Shown: positions 16,236 through 23,249 of the stretch, piece by piece
Layout of the letters: the number at the start of each line of letters is the position of its first letter
Position numbering within the stretch: position 1 is the stretch's first letter
DNA from: an uncultured Flammeovirgaceae bacterium
GTDB taxonomy: Bacteria; Bacteroidota; Bacteroidia; Cytophagales; Cyclobacteriaceae
Direction of reading: 5' to 3'
Assembly (NCBI GenBank): GCA_937883755.1
Contig: CAKZYA010000033.1
Coordinates: forward strand, 62,001 to 126,000
Length of the DNA: 64,000 bases
The notes under the pieces: generated by a model
The model's database searches: none
Told to the model about the DNA's origin: nothing
The model's input: only the letters and a program-made list of their open reading frames with translations
Program-made: the position numbers and the translations under genes

Positions 16236-16708
16236 TTGAAAGAAGTTAAGGTAAAAGAAGGACTGATATTGCAACATAATGGCGAACTTAACACCAAGAT
16301 CGACTTTATTAAATCAGGTCTGTTACGTAGTTATTCCATCGACCAAAAAGGAAAAGAGCATATTTTCATGTTTGTACCAGAGAATTGGACTATTGCTGAT
16401 TCCATAAGTCCTGATTCGCCTTCTGAATTGTTCATTGAAGCTTTGGAGGATTCTACCGTTTTCGTACTCGATAAGAAACTGGAGAACTCAGCTGAGACTG
16501 AACCTTTAATCAATAGGATCAACGTACTGCAAAAAAGGTCATCATGCTTATGAGTTCTTCTGCCATTGAGCGTTACCAACATTTTATAGAGACTTACCCA
16601 AATATCATCCAGCGTGTCCCTCAACGGATGGTTGCCTCTTACTTTGGGGTAACCCCTGAAACATTAAGTGCTGTGAAGAAAGACTGGTTTAAAAGTCAAT
16701 CGAAGTGA
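16236..16708 (+). pseudogene. Crp/Fnr-family regulator, 5'-truncated by the cassette and frameshifted
   Basis: The first frame (16236-16553) encodes a cNMP-binding-like domain ('FIKSGLLRSYSID', 'FMFVPENWTIAD'). It then loses register at an A6 run (16531-16536). The next frame continues to a TGA at 16706-16708 with 'RVPQRMVASYFGVTPETLS', the helix-turn-helix of Bacteroidota Crp/Fnr proteins. The usual first 20-30 residues are missing because the Tn3-like element ends exactly at 16235. Joining the left flank across the element gives an open frame for only about 11 codons, so the 5' part has also decayed. Confidence 0.8.
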
Positions 16709-16728
16709 TTTCTTATGATATCTTAATG

Positions 16729-16899
16729 AAGTGATTTAAACTTTTGGTATTAGATTCATAGGAATAGCTTCATACTCAGTAAGTTTAAGTGATACAAAGT
16801 ATAGCATAAATTGTATCAAAAGCTGAGCAAATTATTCGTTTTAATGAATTGAAAATCAAAGCTTTAGCATAAATATTCTCTAAAAAGTTTAAATCACTT
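16729..16899. mobile_element. MITE-like element (171 bp) with 17-bp terminal inverted repeats
   Basis: The ends 16729-16745 (AAGTGATTTAAACTTTT) and 16883-16899 are perfect inverted copies over 17 bp. A 5-bp direct repeat TAATG flanks them at 16724-16728 and 16900-16904. The 137-bp interior is AT-rich and has no ORF. It lies between the Crp pseudogene and the reductase gene. The parent transposase is not in the window. Confidence 0.65.
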
Positions 16900-16956
16900 T
16901 AATGTAAATAAGCCTGATCCAGCACATTTTTGCTCAAAACTAATTAAGTGAGCAAA

Positions 16957-17508
16957 ATGACGAAAAAAGTAATTGCATTTGGAGCTTCTAACAGCACTCA
17001 ATCCATCAACAAAAGATTCGCAGAATATACCGCAAGCCAATTGCGGAATTTAGAAACTACCGTGCTCGATCTCAATAATTTTGAGCTACCAGTCTATTCA
17101 ATTGATTTGGAAAAGCAACCGGGCGTACCATCCGGTGCTATTCAGTTTTCACAATTTATTCAGGAACCTGACGGAATAATCATTTCTCTTGCTGAATATA
17201 GTGGTCTCTATACAAGTGCGTTTAAGAACCTTTGGGATTGGATGTCTCGGATCGGAAATCCAAGAATATGGCACGATAAAGCCATGTTTCTTCAGGGAAC
17301 AAGCCCAAGTAAACGCCCGAGTTCTTACGTAATGAAGGTGTCTGAGTACCTTTTTCCGCTCTTCGGGGCAAACATCATTGCGAGTTTTCATCTGCCTTCT
17401 TTCGATTTCTTTTTTAAAGATAGGCAGTTTGTTGAGCCCGCACAAAAGGAAAGGTTCCATGAAGAACTTCAGAAATTTCAAGACTACTTAACCCGATTAA
17501 GGCCATGA
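16957..17508 (+). CDS. NADPH-dependent FMN reductase-like flavoprotein
   Basis: 183 residues from the ATG at 16957; a GTG nine bases upstream (16948) could also start it. The flavodoxin-like fold is shown by the FMN phosphate loop 'VIAFGASNSTQSINKRFAEY' at the N-terminus and 'LAEYSGLYTSAFKNLWDWM', the NADPH_dep_FMN_red pattern. Members reduce FMN, quinones, chromate or azo compounds using NAD(P)H. The stop overlaps the next ATG (ATGA at 17505-17508), so translation is probably coupled to the pirin gene. Confidence 0.8.
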   Translation: MTKKVIAFGASNSTQSINKRFAEYTASQLRNLETTVLDLNNFELPVYSIDLEKQPGVPSGAIQFSQFIQEPDGIIISLAEYSGLYTSAFKNLWDWMSRIGNPRIWHDKAMFLQGTSPSKRPSSYVMKVSEYLFPLFGANIIASFHLPSFDFFFKDRQFVEPAQKERFHEELQKFQDYLTRLRP

Positions 17509-18362
17509 AGAAAGTAAGTAAAGTAATCAAAGCTAAGCCAATTGATATGGGAGGTATTGCAATGAAACAGCCACTCCCAGCAAAGGATATTGAACAAATT
17601 GATCCGTTTCTACTCATCCAGCATGGTTCAGGAATTATACCTGGTGGTTCCGACCATAGAAAGTTGGGGGTAGGTCCTCATCCACACAGAGGTTTTTCGC
17701 CTGTTACATTTATTTTCAAAGGAAGCATCCACCACCGTGATTCATTAGGTAACTCTGAAGTAGTTATAGATGGTGGTACGCAATGGATGCATGCTGGCAG
17801 AGGAGTGACCCACAGTGAAAGACCAGGTAAAGAGTTGGCAGAAAATGGAGGCGAAAGCGAGATCGTTCAATTTTGGGTTAACTCCCCTGCCGACCATAAA
17901 ATGGATATTCCGTCTTACCAGCCCATTGCTAAGGAAAACACACCTGTAATTATCAAAGGTAATACACAGATTGCCGTAGTTTCCGGTGAATTTGAAGGGA
18001 TAAAAGGTCCGGCTAACACACTTACTCCTCAAACATTATTGCGATTAACAATTTGTGAAAGAGATCATTTTTCTTTTGACATTCCGGAACATTTCAATTG
18101 TTTAATCTATTTATTGGACGGTTTTCTGGATATTAACGGGCAAAAAGTAAAAGCGGAAGAAATGATTGTCTTCGAAAATGATGGGAAGGAAATTAAGATC
18201 AGTGCTCATCAACATACCCGTGCAATGGTATTGTCAGGTGCGCCGATTCAACAATCAATAGCTGCCTATGGCCCATTTGTGATGAATACACAAACGGAAA
18301 TAATGGAAGCTTTGAGGGATAGCCAACAGGGCAAAATGGGAATACTAAATGAAAAATTTTAA
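17505..18362 (+). CDS. Pirin family protein
   Basis: 285 residues forming the two-cupin pirin fold. The N-terminal cupin has the metal-binding signature 'GPHPHRGFSPVTFI' (around residues 55-68) with 'HRDSLGN' and the terminal 'GRGVTHSERP'. Pirins are iron-binding cupins; some have quercetinase activity and others act as redox-sensing cofactors. It overlaps the reductase gene by 4 bp and is followed after 3 bp by an SDR gene fragment, so the three formed one operon. Confidence 0.88.
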   Translation: MKKVSKVIKAKPIDMGGIAMKQPLPAKDIEQIDPFLLIQHGSGIIPGGSDHRKLGVGPHPHRGFSPVTFIFKGSIHHRDSLGNSEVVIDGGTQWMHAGRGVTHSERPGKELAENGGESEIVQFWVNSPADHKMDIPSYQPIAKENTPVIIKGNTQIAVVSGEFEGIKGPANTLTPQTLLRLTICERDHFSFDIPEHFNCLIYLLDGFLDINGQKVKAEEMIVFENDGKEIKISAHQHTRAMVLSGAPIQQSIAAYGPFVMNTQTEIMEALRDSQQGKMGILNEKF

Positions 18363-18365
18363 CCA

Positions 18366-18647
18366 ATGCATATTATTATTCCAGGAGGCCATTCCGGAAT
18401 GGGACTGGAACTGACAAAGAAACTGATTTCAGAGAGTTATAAAATTGGCTTCATCGTCAAAAGTGAAAGAAGGAAAAGTGATGCGATTAACGAACTTAAC
18501 AACGCCAACAATGTAGATTTCTTCATTGCGGATTTAAGCAATAGGGAACAAATTCAAGCCGTCGCTCAGGAAATAAATCCCACTAACCCCGCGTCGCGGT
18601 GGCCTTTTCTAAGGGGGGTGAATAGACGGACGTTTAATTGGATTTGA
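18366..18647 (+). pseudogene. Short-chain dehydrogenase, truncated after about 70 codons
   Basis: The first 70 residues fit an SDR: 'IIPGGHSGMGLELTKKL' is the glycine-rich dinucleotide loop, and 'FFIADLSNREQIQAVAQE' is the adenine-pocket aspartate region. After 'EIN' the homology stops. The remaining codons ('ASRWPFLRGVNRRTFN') come from the repeat-like sequence starting near 18574. The catalytic Tyr-x-x-x-Lys is lost, so the product should be inactive. No remainder of the gene was found downstream. Confidence 0.7.
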
Positions 18648-18711
18648 TTTTCCTAAATAATATAACCACCTCGTCTCCCTTTTTTAAAGGGGACTAAGGG
18701 GGATTTTCATC
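18574..18711. repeat. Repeat-like sequence with inverted ends cutting the SDR gene
   Basis: The left end reads aaatcccactaacccc and the right end, reversed, reads aaatcccccttagtcccc, so the two ends are imperfect inverted copies. Between them are g/c-run-rich blocks (ctaagggggg at about 18609; cccttttttaaagggg at about 18678). Sequences of the form 'ccccttagtcccc...aaaaaaggg' are recurrent intergenic repeats in several bacterial phyla. No target duplication could be made out. Confidence 0.45.
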
Positions 18712-18804
18712 TAGATTGTATAAATCAGTTCATTTTCTTACTGTTATTTTTTGGGTATCTAGTATCTTTTATCTTTGTTAAAGAAGTAAGCTAGAAAATA
18801 ACCG

Positions 18805-19245
18805 ATGGTACCCTCACTACAACAGACTGATCATGCCCAGTGGGTAGATGAATTGCTCACGCAGGAACCTCACTTATTAGAAAAGATACAAGCCAGTCAG
18901 TCTGTAGAATCTCAAACTGCTCGAGAGTTACTGGTAGAAATAATGCGGTTTTTGCACCTGATTGCTTTCTACAACCGTCGGCTTACCCCTTCCTTAGCCT
19001 TAGACTTAGCCTGGCATGAGTTTATTTTATTCACTAGCATGTACGCAGCTTTTTGTCAGCAGAAATTTGGTCGTTTTATCCACCATCATCCGGGTGGGAA
19101 AGAATCGGATAACCAACGTAATTTTCAGAAAACACTGCAATTATATATGCTGCACTGGGGCCAACCTGACGAAACCGTTTGGGGTCATTTTGCCACCACT
19201 ATGTTTAAAGAAGCCCAGTGCGGCAGTTGTTTAGGACAATCTTAA
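18805..19245 (+). CDS. Glycine-rich-domain-protein-like (DUF1399-related) small protein
   Basis: 146 residues, soluble and helical. The stretch 'PSLALDLAWHEFILFTSMYAAFC' followed by 'GRFIHHHPGG' resembles the repeated 'DLxWHxHxLxxxxYxxFC' unit of glycine-rich-domain proteins (DUF1399). The C-terminus is 'EAQCGSCLGQS', a CxxC pair. It lies 10 bp before the next plus-strand gene, which also ends in a Cys tail, so the two probably work together. Function unknown. Confidence 0.55.
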   Translation: MVPSLQQTDHAQWVDELLTQEPHLLEKIQASQSVESQTARELLVEIMRFLHLIAFYNRRLTPSLALDLAWHEFILFTSMYAAFCQQKFGRFIHHHPGGKESDNQRNFQKTLQLYMLHWGQPDETVWGHFATTMFKEAQCGSCLGQS

Positions 19246-19255
19246 TTTCACTTCT

Positions 19256-20347
19256 ATGTATTTCTCCGGAAAACTCACGGTTAACCCCTCTCAGGTTAGT
19301 CAAATACAAAAAGTAGTACCCCAGAAAGCATTTAAGCGAATGCTCTACCATCTCACGGCGGGACTAGTCTCCGACCAGGAAGAGCAACAAACCTTTACGG
19401 CGGTAGCTATTTTACAGCAGTTCAATCATGCTTTCCGTCAGATGGGTATTGATAATCTGGTGCGCCTCGCCCACGATGATATGGATATGTACCTGGATAC
19501 TGAAGGCAAGCAGGGTGACTTGAAGGAGGCACTCGACCAATACGATTTATCCATCAACGAAGCCATGTCGGAGGTGTTCCAGCAGCTTTTTCTGGTGCTA
19601 GAGCATGAACAGGATACATTTCACTACTTGATTGAAATTGATATTAACCGTACCCATGCCGTAGGTACTTATCCCATCGAGATTAAAGTCAACGGTTTGC
19701 TACAGGAGTTTCGAGCTACGCCTGGCACTTCTGTGAATAGTCTAAGGAAACGTATGAAGGAGATATTTGCTTCACAACAAGAGTACGATGCGTACTTGGA
19801 AGCCCGTTCGCTGGAGTTTACTACCTTTTTAAGCGAGATACAGATGGCCTTAAAAAAGTATGTACGAGTAGATGATATCCAGGTAACAATGAAGCAGCAT
19901 TTGGTCGCTCCTCGACAGAAGATTAAAGACTTTAAAAAGGTAAATGACGCTCCCCGTCGCCAAACTGCTGAACCGGTATACGGTGACTACTACGGTAGCA
20001 GCGACTTCTTTTGGTACTTTCTGCTCTGGTCAGATTTGGCACACGATCATCATATCCATATTCATGAAGCTGAAGTGTTTACCGATGAGGGTGATTTGTT
20101 AGGTACAGTAGATAATATTGATGCTAATGATTTGCCAGTGCTCAACGAGAACACCACCTACGAAGAAGGCATGGAAGGTGCTACTGAATTTATGGACGTG
20201 CAGCACGAAGATTATCAGCCTAAAACCACTTACGACGACGGCTCATGGTTTGATGGAGACTCGAGTGGTGGTGACTTTGATCTTACCGATGCCTCGTGTA
20301 GCTCCTGCAGTTCTTGCTCATCTTGCAGCTCCTGTGGCGGTGACTAA
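19256..20347 (+). CDS. Hypothetical protein with His cluster and C-x2-C-type Cys-Ser tail
   Basis: 363 residues. The N-terminal 200 residues are helical and acidic. Around residue 262 there is an aromatic stretch ('DFFWYFLLWSDL') directly followed by the His cluster 'HDHHIHIHE'. The protein ends with five cysteines spaced by two Ser residues ('CSSCSSCSSCSSC') before a final 'GGD'. Such tails occur on otherwise uncharacterised bacterial proteins with CG- or CS-rich ends. Metal binding is plausible from the His and Cys clusters but not shown. It is spaced 10 bp after the DUF1399-like gene. Confidence 0.6.
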   Translation: MYFSGKLTVNPSQVSQIQKVVPQKAFKRMLYHLTAGLVSDQEEQQTFTAVAILQQFNHAFRQMGIDNLVRLAHDDMDMYLDTEGKQGDLKEALDQYDLSINEAMSEVFQQLFLVLEHEQDTFHYLIEIDINRTHAVGTYPIEIKVNGLLQEFRATPGTSVNSLRKRMKEIFASQQEYDAYLEARSLEFTTFLSEIQMALKKYVRVDDIQVTMKQHLVAPRQKIKDFKKVNDAPRRQTAEPVYGDYYGSSDFFWYFLLWSDLAHDHHIHIHEAEVFTDEGDLLGTVDNIDANDLPVLNENTTYEEGMEGATEFMDVQHEDYQPKTTYDDGSWFDGDSSGGDFDLTDASCSSCSSCSSCSSCGGD

Positions 20348-20466
20348 TAGTATAGAGTGATCGGCAATTGAAGTATCAATTGGTTTAGAGCCGTTCGTTC
20401 TGTTCATCCGGTTCCCCTAAAGTTATAGTAGCTAATACAGATATTAACTTCCTGATTATTATAATG

Positions 20467-21315
20467 TTACAAAATTTCTTCCAATCCTTTTTTTAGACCA
20501 TAGACTGTCTGTACTTCTTCTACCGATAGTGATCTATTAAAAATAGCCAGCTCATCCATCAAACCTATATAGTTAAGCCCAAGGTAAATATTTGCCTTAT
20601 CCAGTTCCCAATTAAAGGGGTCAATTACCCTATCCTTAGAACCTTGTAATTCCCCATTAAGGTAAAGTGATGCGCTACCTTCTCCGCTACCTAACGAGTT
20701 GTAAGTGATCAGTACGTGAGTCCACTCATCTCGGCTGAAAGGATGATTTTCAACTGTCACTAATCGCTTATCGAACTCAGGATTGTCGTTGGGACCGATA
20801 TTATCGGGGTTCCAGGATTGCAAGTCTCCAATTACACCCAGGCGGAAGTTACGAGGATTGTTTTCGGTAAAGTCAACCCAAATAGAAGCATCATTATACC
20901 CTACATCGGTTATCTGAATCGGGTCACAAAAACCTGGCTCTAAATCTTCCTCCGGAGTTAGTTTTAACCAGAAAGAAACCGTTCCTGTCCAATCCTGATT
21001 ATTGTAAGTCATATTATCTTTTGCCTTGAAAAAAACCACCTCTTTCACTTTTTCTTTAAACTCAAGCGCATCACCAGATAGCCCTTCACCCGATGCTATT
21101 GCTACATGGGCAGGCAAAGCAGATTTAGCATTGGGAGCTTCTTTACGCTCTGGAGCAGAGTAGATATTTGCATCACCAGTCGCTATTTGGGCTTGAGTAT
21201 TATCATTGAAAGGCGCGTAGAAGGTGATAGCTTGCTTAAGTTCATCGTGTTGCCCATAGGAAGGAAGCACCGCTATTAAGAGGATAGCAAAGATCAATCG
21301 TGTTTTTGTCATCAT
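20467..21315 (-). CDS. Secreted LamG / concanavalin A-like domain protein
   Basis: 282 residues with a signal peptide (residues 1-21, 'LPSYGQHDE'). The body is one LamG-like jelly-roll domain: 'VSFWLKLTPEED', 'DEWTHVLITYNSLG', 'ASLYLNGELQGSKD' and 'IYLGLNYIGLMDELAIFNRSL' are the characteristic strands (last about residues 245-265). Such domains bind carbohydrates or act as hydrolase accessory domains. No catalytic domain is attached. It is transcribed divergently from mrp. Confidence 0.8.
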   Translation of the reverse strand: MMTKTRLIFAILLIAVLPSYGQHDELKQAITFYAPFNDNTQAQIATGDANIYSAPERKEAPNAKSALPAHVAIASGEGLSGDALEFKEKVKEVVFFKAKDNMTYNNQDWTGTVSFWLKLTPEEDLEPGFCDPIQITDVGYNDASIWVDFTENNPRNFRLGVIGDLQSWNPDNIGPNDNPEFDKRLVTVENHPFSRDEWTHVLITYNSLGSGEGSASLYLNGELQGSKDRVIDPFNWELDKANIYLGLNYIGLMDELAIFNRSLSVEEVQTVYGLKKGLEEIL

Positions 21316-21542
21316 TTCAATTATTTTGGTTGCTTAATTGCAAAGTTACTAGATTGAGGAGGGTATGTCTGTATATTCGGAACTATTTCAAAAGTATTAA
21401 TTTTTCGCCACCATATGATCTTGGAATTAAAAAGCTGTTCTAAAATGTAAACAGTCTACAACTTAGTAACGCTAACGTTGAAATTAAAAACCTTGGAAGG
21501 CACTTTTCTTTGACACAGTTAAACAGTTTGTGTTGAGTTAAC

Positions 21543-21573
21543 AAAAGGTTCGGTATCTTTACTGAACCTTTTT
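21543..21573 (+). terminator. Terminator-like hairpin in the leader of mrp
   Basis: A 13-bp imperfect stem (21543-21555 with 21560-21572) and a TCTT loop, followed by a short T run and then tatac. It lies 50-80 nt before the mrp ATG with no plus-strand gene immediately before it, so it may act as an attenuator or be a read-through barrier. The rest of the 21316-21623 gap shows nothing clear. Confidence 0.4.
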
Positions 21574-21623
21574 ATACTTTAGAAGTATTAGAAGTAGAAC
21601 CCTATCGTGAACTGAAAAGACTG

Positions 21624-22733
21624 ATGAGTATTACCCAAGAACAAGTACTGAATGCCCTTCGCACCGTTGATGACCCTGACCTGAAGCGCGACCTGGTGAC
21701 GTTGAATATGATTAAAGACATTGCCATTGATGGCAATCAGGTTAGTTTTACCGTAGAACTCACTACCCCGGCTTGCCCACTCAAAGAAATTATCCGCCGT
21801 GATTGTCTAGCCGCTATTCACAAGCACGTATCACCGGAGGCTGAGGTAGATATTAATATGTCGTCGAACGTGACCACAACTCGTCGGCAAAATACTCCCC
21901 TGTTGCCCGATGTAAAGAACATTATCGCTGTGGCTTCTGGTAAGGGAGGCGTTGGTAAATCTACCGTATCGGCTAATCTAGCTGTGACTTTGGCACAGAT
22001 GGGAGCTAAAGTTGGGCTAGTAGATGCTGACATCTTTGGTCCTTCTGTCCCAACGATGTTTAATGTGGAGTTTGAGAAACCACAGGTTAAACAGGTAGAT
22101 GGCAAGAATATTATCATTCCTTTGGAGCAATACGGAGTAAAACTAATCTCTATCGGCTTTCTGATGAGTGCTGATGAGGCAGTTGTTTGGCGTGGTCCCA
22201 TGGCTAGCAAGGCCTTGCAACAATTTTTAAGTGATGTAGAATGGGGTGCCTTAGATTATCTCATCATTGATTTACCTCCTGGCACCAGCGATATTCATTT
22301 AACGCTCGTTCAATCAGTACCTGTCACGGGTGCCGTAATTGTGACTACTCCTCAAAAAGTAGCCCTGGCCGATGCTCGCAAAGCCTTGGCAATGTTCCGT
22401 CAACCACAAATTAACGTTCCAGTGTTGGGATTGGTGGAAAATATGGCGTACTTCACCCCAGTGGAGTTACCTGATAACAAATATTATATTTTTGGGGAGG
22501 CAGGAGGTAAGAATCTAGCACAGAAAGCTGAGATTCCATTTTTAGGCGAGATTCCGCTAGTACAAAGTATTCGAGAAAGTGGTGATCTGGGTTATCCGGC
22601 AGCTATTAAATCGGATGAAACGACTAGCCAAAAAGCTTTTGGAACACTGGCGCAGGAGTTTGCCCGACAGGTGGCCATCCGCAACGATAGTTTGGAGAAA
22701 ACCAAACCCGTAGAAATGAAAACGTTTAATTAG
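21624..22733 (+). CDS. mrp: Mrp/NBP35-family Fe-S cluster carrier ATPase
   Basis: 369 residues. The N-terminus is a MIP18/DUF59 domain (residues 1-85, 'ALRTVDDPDL', 'TTPACPLKEIIRRD'). The ParA-type P-loop follows: 'GKGGVGKSTVSANLA' at about residues 106-120, with 'VDADIFGPSVPTMF' and 'LIIDLPPGTSD' as the Walker B region. Mrp/ApbC proteins bind and transfer Fe-S clusters to apo-targets. The gene is followed 75 bp later by a NifU-like gene, consistent with a shared role in Fe-S assembly. Confidence 0.93.
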   Translation: MSITQEQVLNALRTVDDPDLKRDLVTLNMIKDIAIDGNQVSFTVELTTPACPLKEIIRRDCLAAIHKHVSPEAEVDINMSSNVTTTRRQNTPLLPDVKNIIAVASGKGGVGKSTVSANLAVTLAQMGAKVGLVDADIFGPSVPTMFNVEFEKPQVKQVDGKNIIIPLEQYGVKLISIGFLMSADEAVVWRGPMASKALQQFLSDVEWGALDYLIIDLPPGTSDIHLTLVQSVPVTGAVIVTTPQKVALADARKALAMFRQPQINVPVLGLVENMAYFTPVELPDNKYYIFGEAGGKNLAQKAEIPFLGEIPLVQSIRESGDLGYPAAIKSDETTSQKAFGTLAQEFARQVAIRNDSLEKTKPVEMKTFN

Positions 22734-22735
22734 TC

Positions 22736-22806
22736 CACAGCTTACAGTTGACAGTTCATAGTGACTTGCTATCTGTGGACTATCGGCTGTTGACTGAACG
22801 CTGAAA
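22736..22806. repeat. Heptad-phased degenerate intergenic repeat (ACAGT/GACTAT type)
   Basis: The gap between mrp and the NifU-like gene reads as 7-mers: ttacagt, tgacagt, tcatagt, gacttgc, tatctgt, ggactat, cggctgt, tgactga. It begins a few bases after the mrp stop and ends at the next start. Confidence 0.6.
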
Positions 22807-22808
22807 CA

Positions 22809-23099
22809 ATGAGTAATCAAACTACATTAATTCCCCGAATAGAAAGTGCCTTAGATGAAATCCGCCCTTACTTGGAAACCGACGGTGGTAACGTAAAAGT
22901 TTTAGGCGTAGATGACAACAATGTGGTGTTGTTAGAACTACTGGGGTCTTGCGGTCATTGTCCCATGTCGGTGATGACCATGAAAGCTGGTATTGAGGAA
23001 ACTATCAAGCGACTGGTTCCCGAAGTAACTGATGTACAGGCGGTCAACATGACTTCGCCGGATGACCCCAATGCTAAATTACCAGATAATCTGCAGTAG
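22809..23099 (+). CDS. NifU-domain Fe-S scaffold-like protein
   Basis: 96 residues matching the C-terminal NifU (Nfu) domain: 'YLETDGGNVKVLGV' near the N-terminus and the cluster-binding 'GSCGHCPMSVMT' (CxxC at about residues 39-42). Nfu proteins carry a [4Fe-4S] or [2Fe-2S] cluster for delivery to apo-proteins. Its position next to mrp supports that role. A Bacteroidota Nfu of this short length without an N-terminal domain is common. Confidence 0.9.
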   Translation: MSNQTTLIPRIESALDEIRPYLETDGGNVKVLGVDDNNVVLLELLGSCGHCPMSVMTMKAGIEETIKRLVPEVTDVQAVNMTSPDDPNAKLPDNLQ

Positions 23100-23101
23100 C
23101 C

Positions 23102-23172
23102 TTTATAGTTAACGGTGACTTGCTACACGAAAATAATAACTGTGGACTATAGCCTGTCGACCGTGGACTAAT
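23102..23172. repeat. Heptad-phased degenerate intergenic repeat
   Basis: After the NifU-like stop the sequence runs as 7-mers related to those at 22736-22806: ttatagt, taacggt, gacttgc, then, after an AT-rich break, aactgtg, gactata, gcctgtc, gaccgtg. The rest of the gap to 23249 shows no feature. Confidence 0.5.
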
Positions 23173-23249
23173 AATCATTTTCTTTTCTGGCTTAAAATCG
23201 GAATATTTGTTGAATACCAGCAAATTCAGATACTACACAACCCGATTCT

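Noticed and set aside
18660-18711. Rho-independent terminator after the SDR fragment
   Set aside because: The G/C-run sequence has inverted ends matching the left part of the repeat and no T run after a clean stem; a repeat element explains it better.
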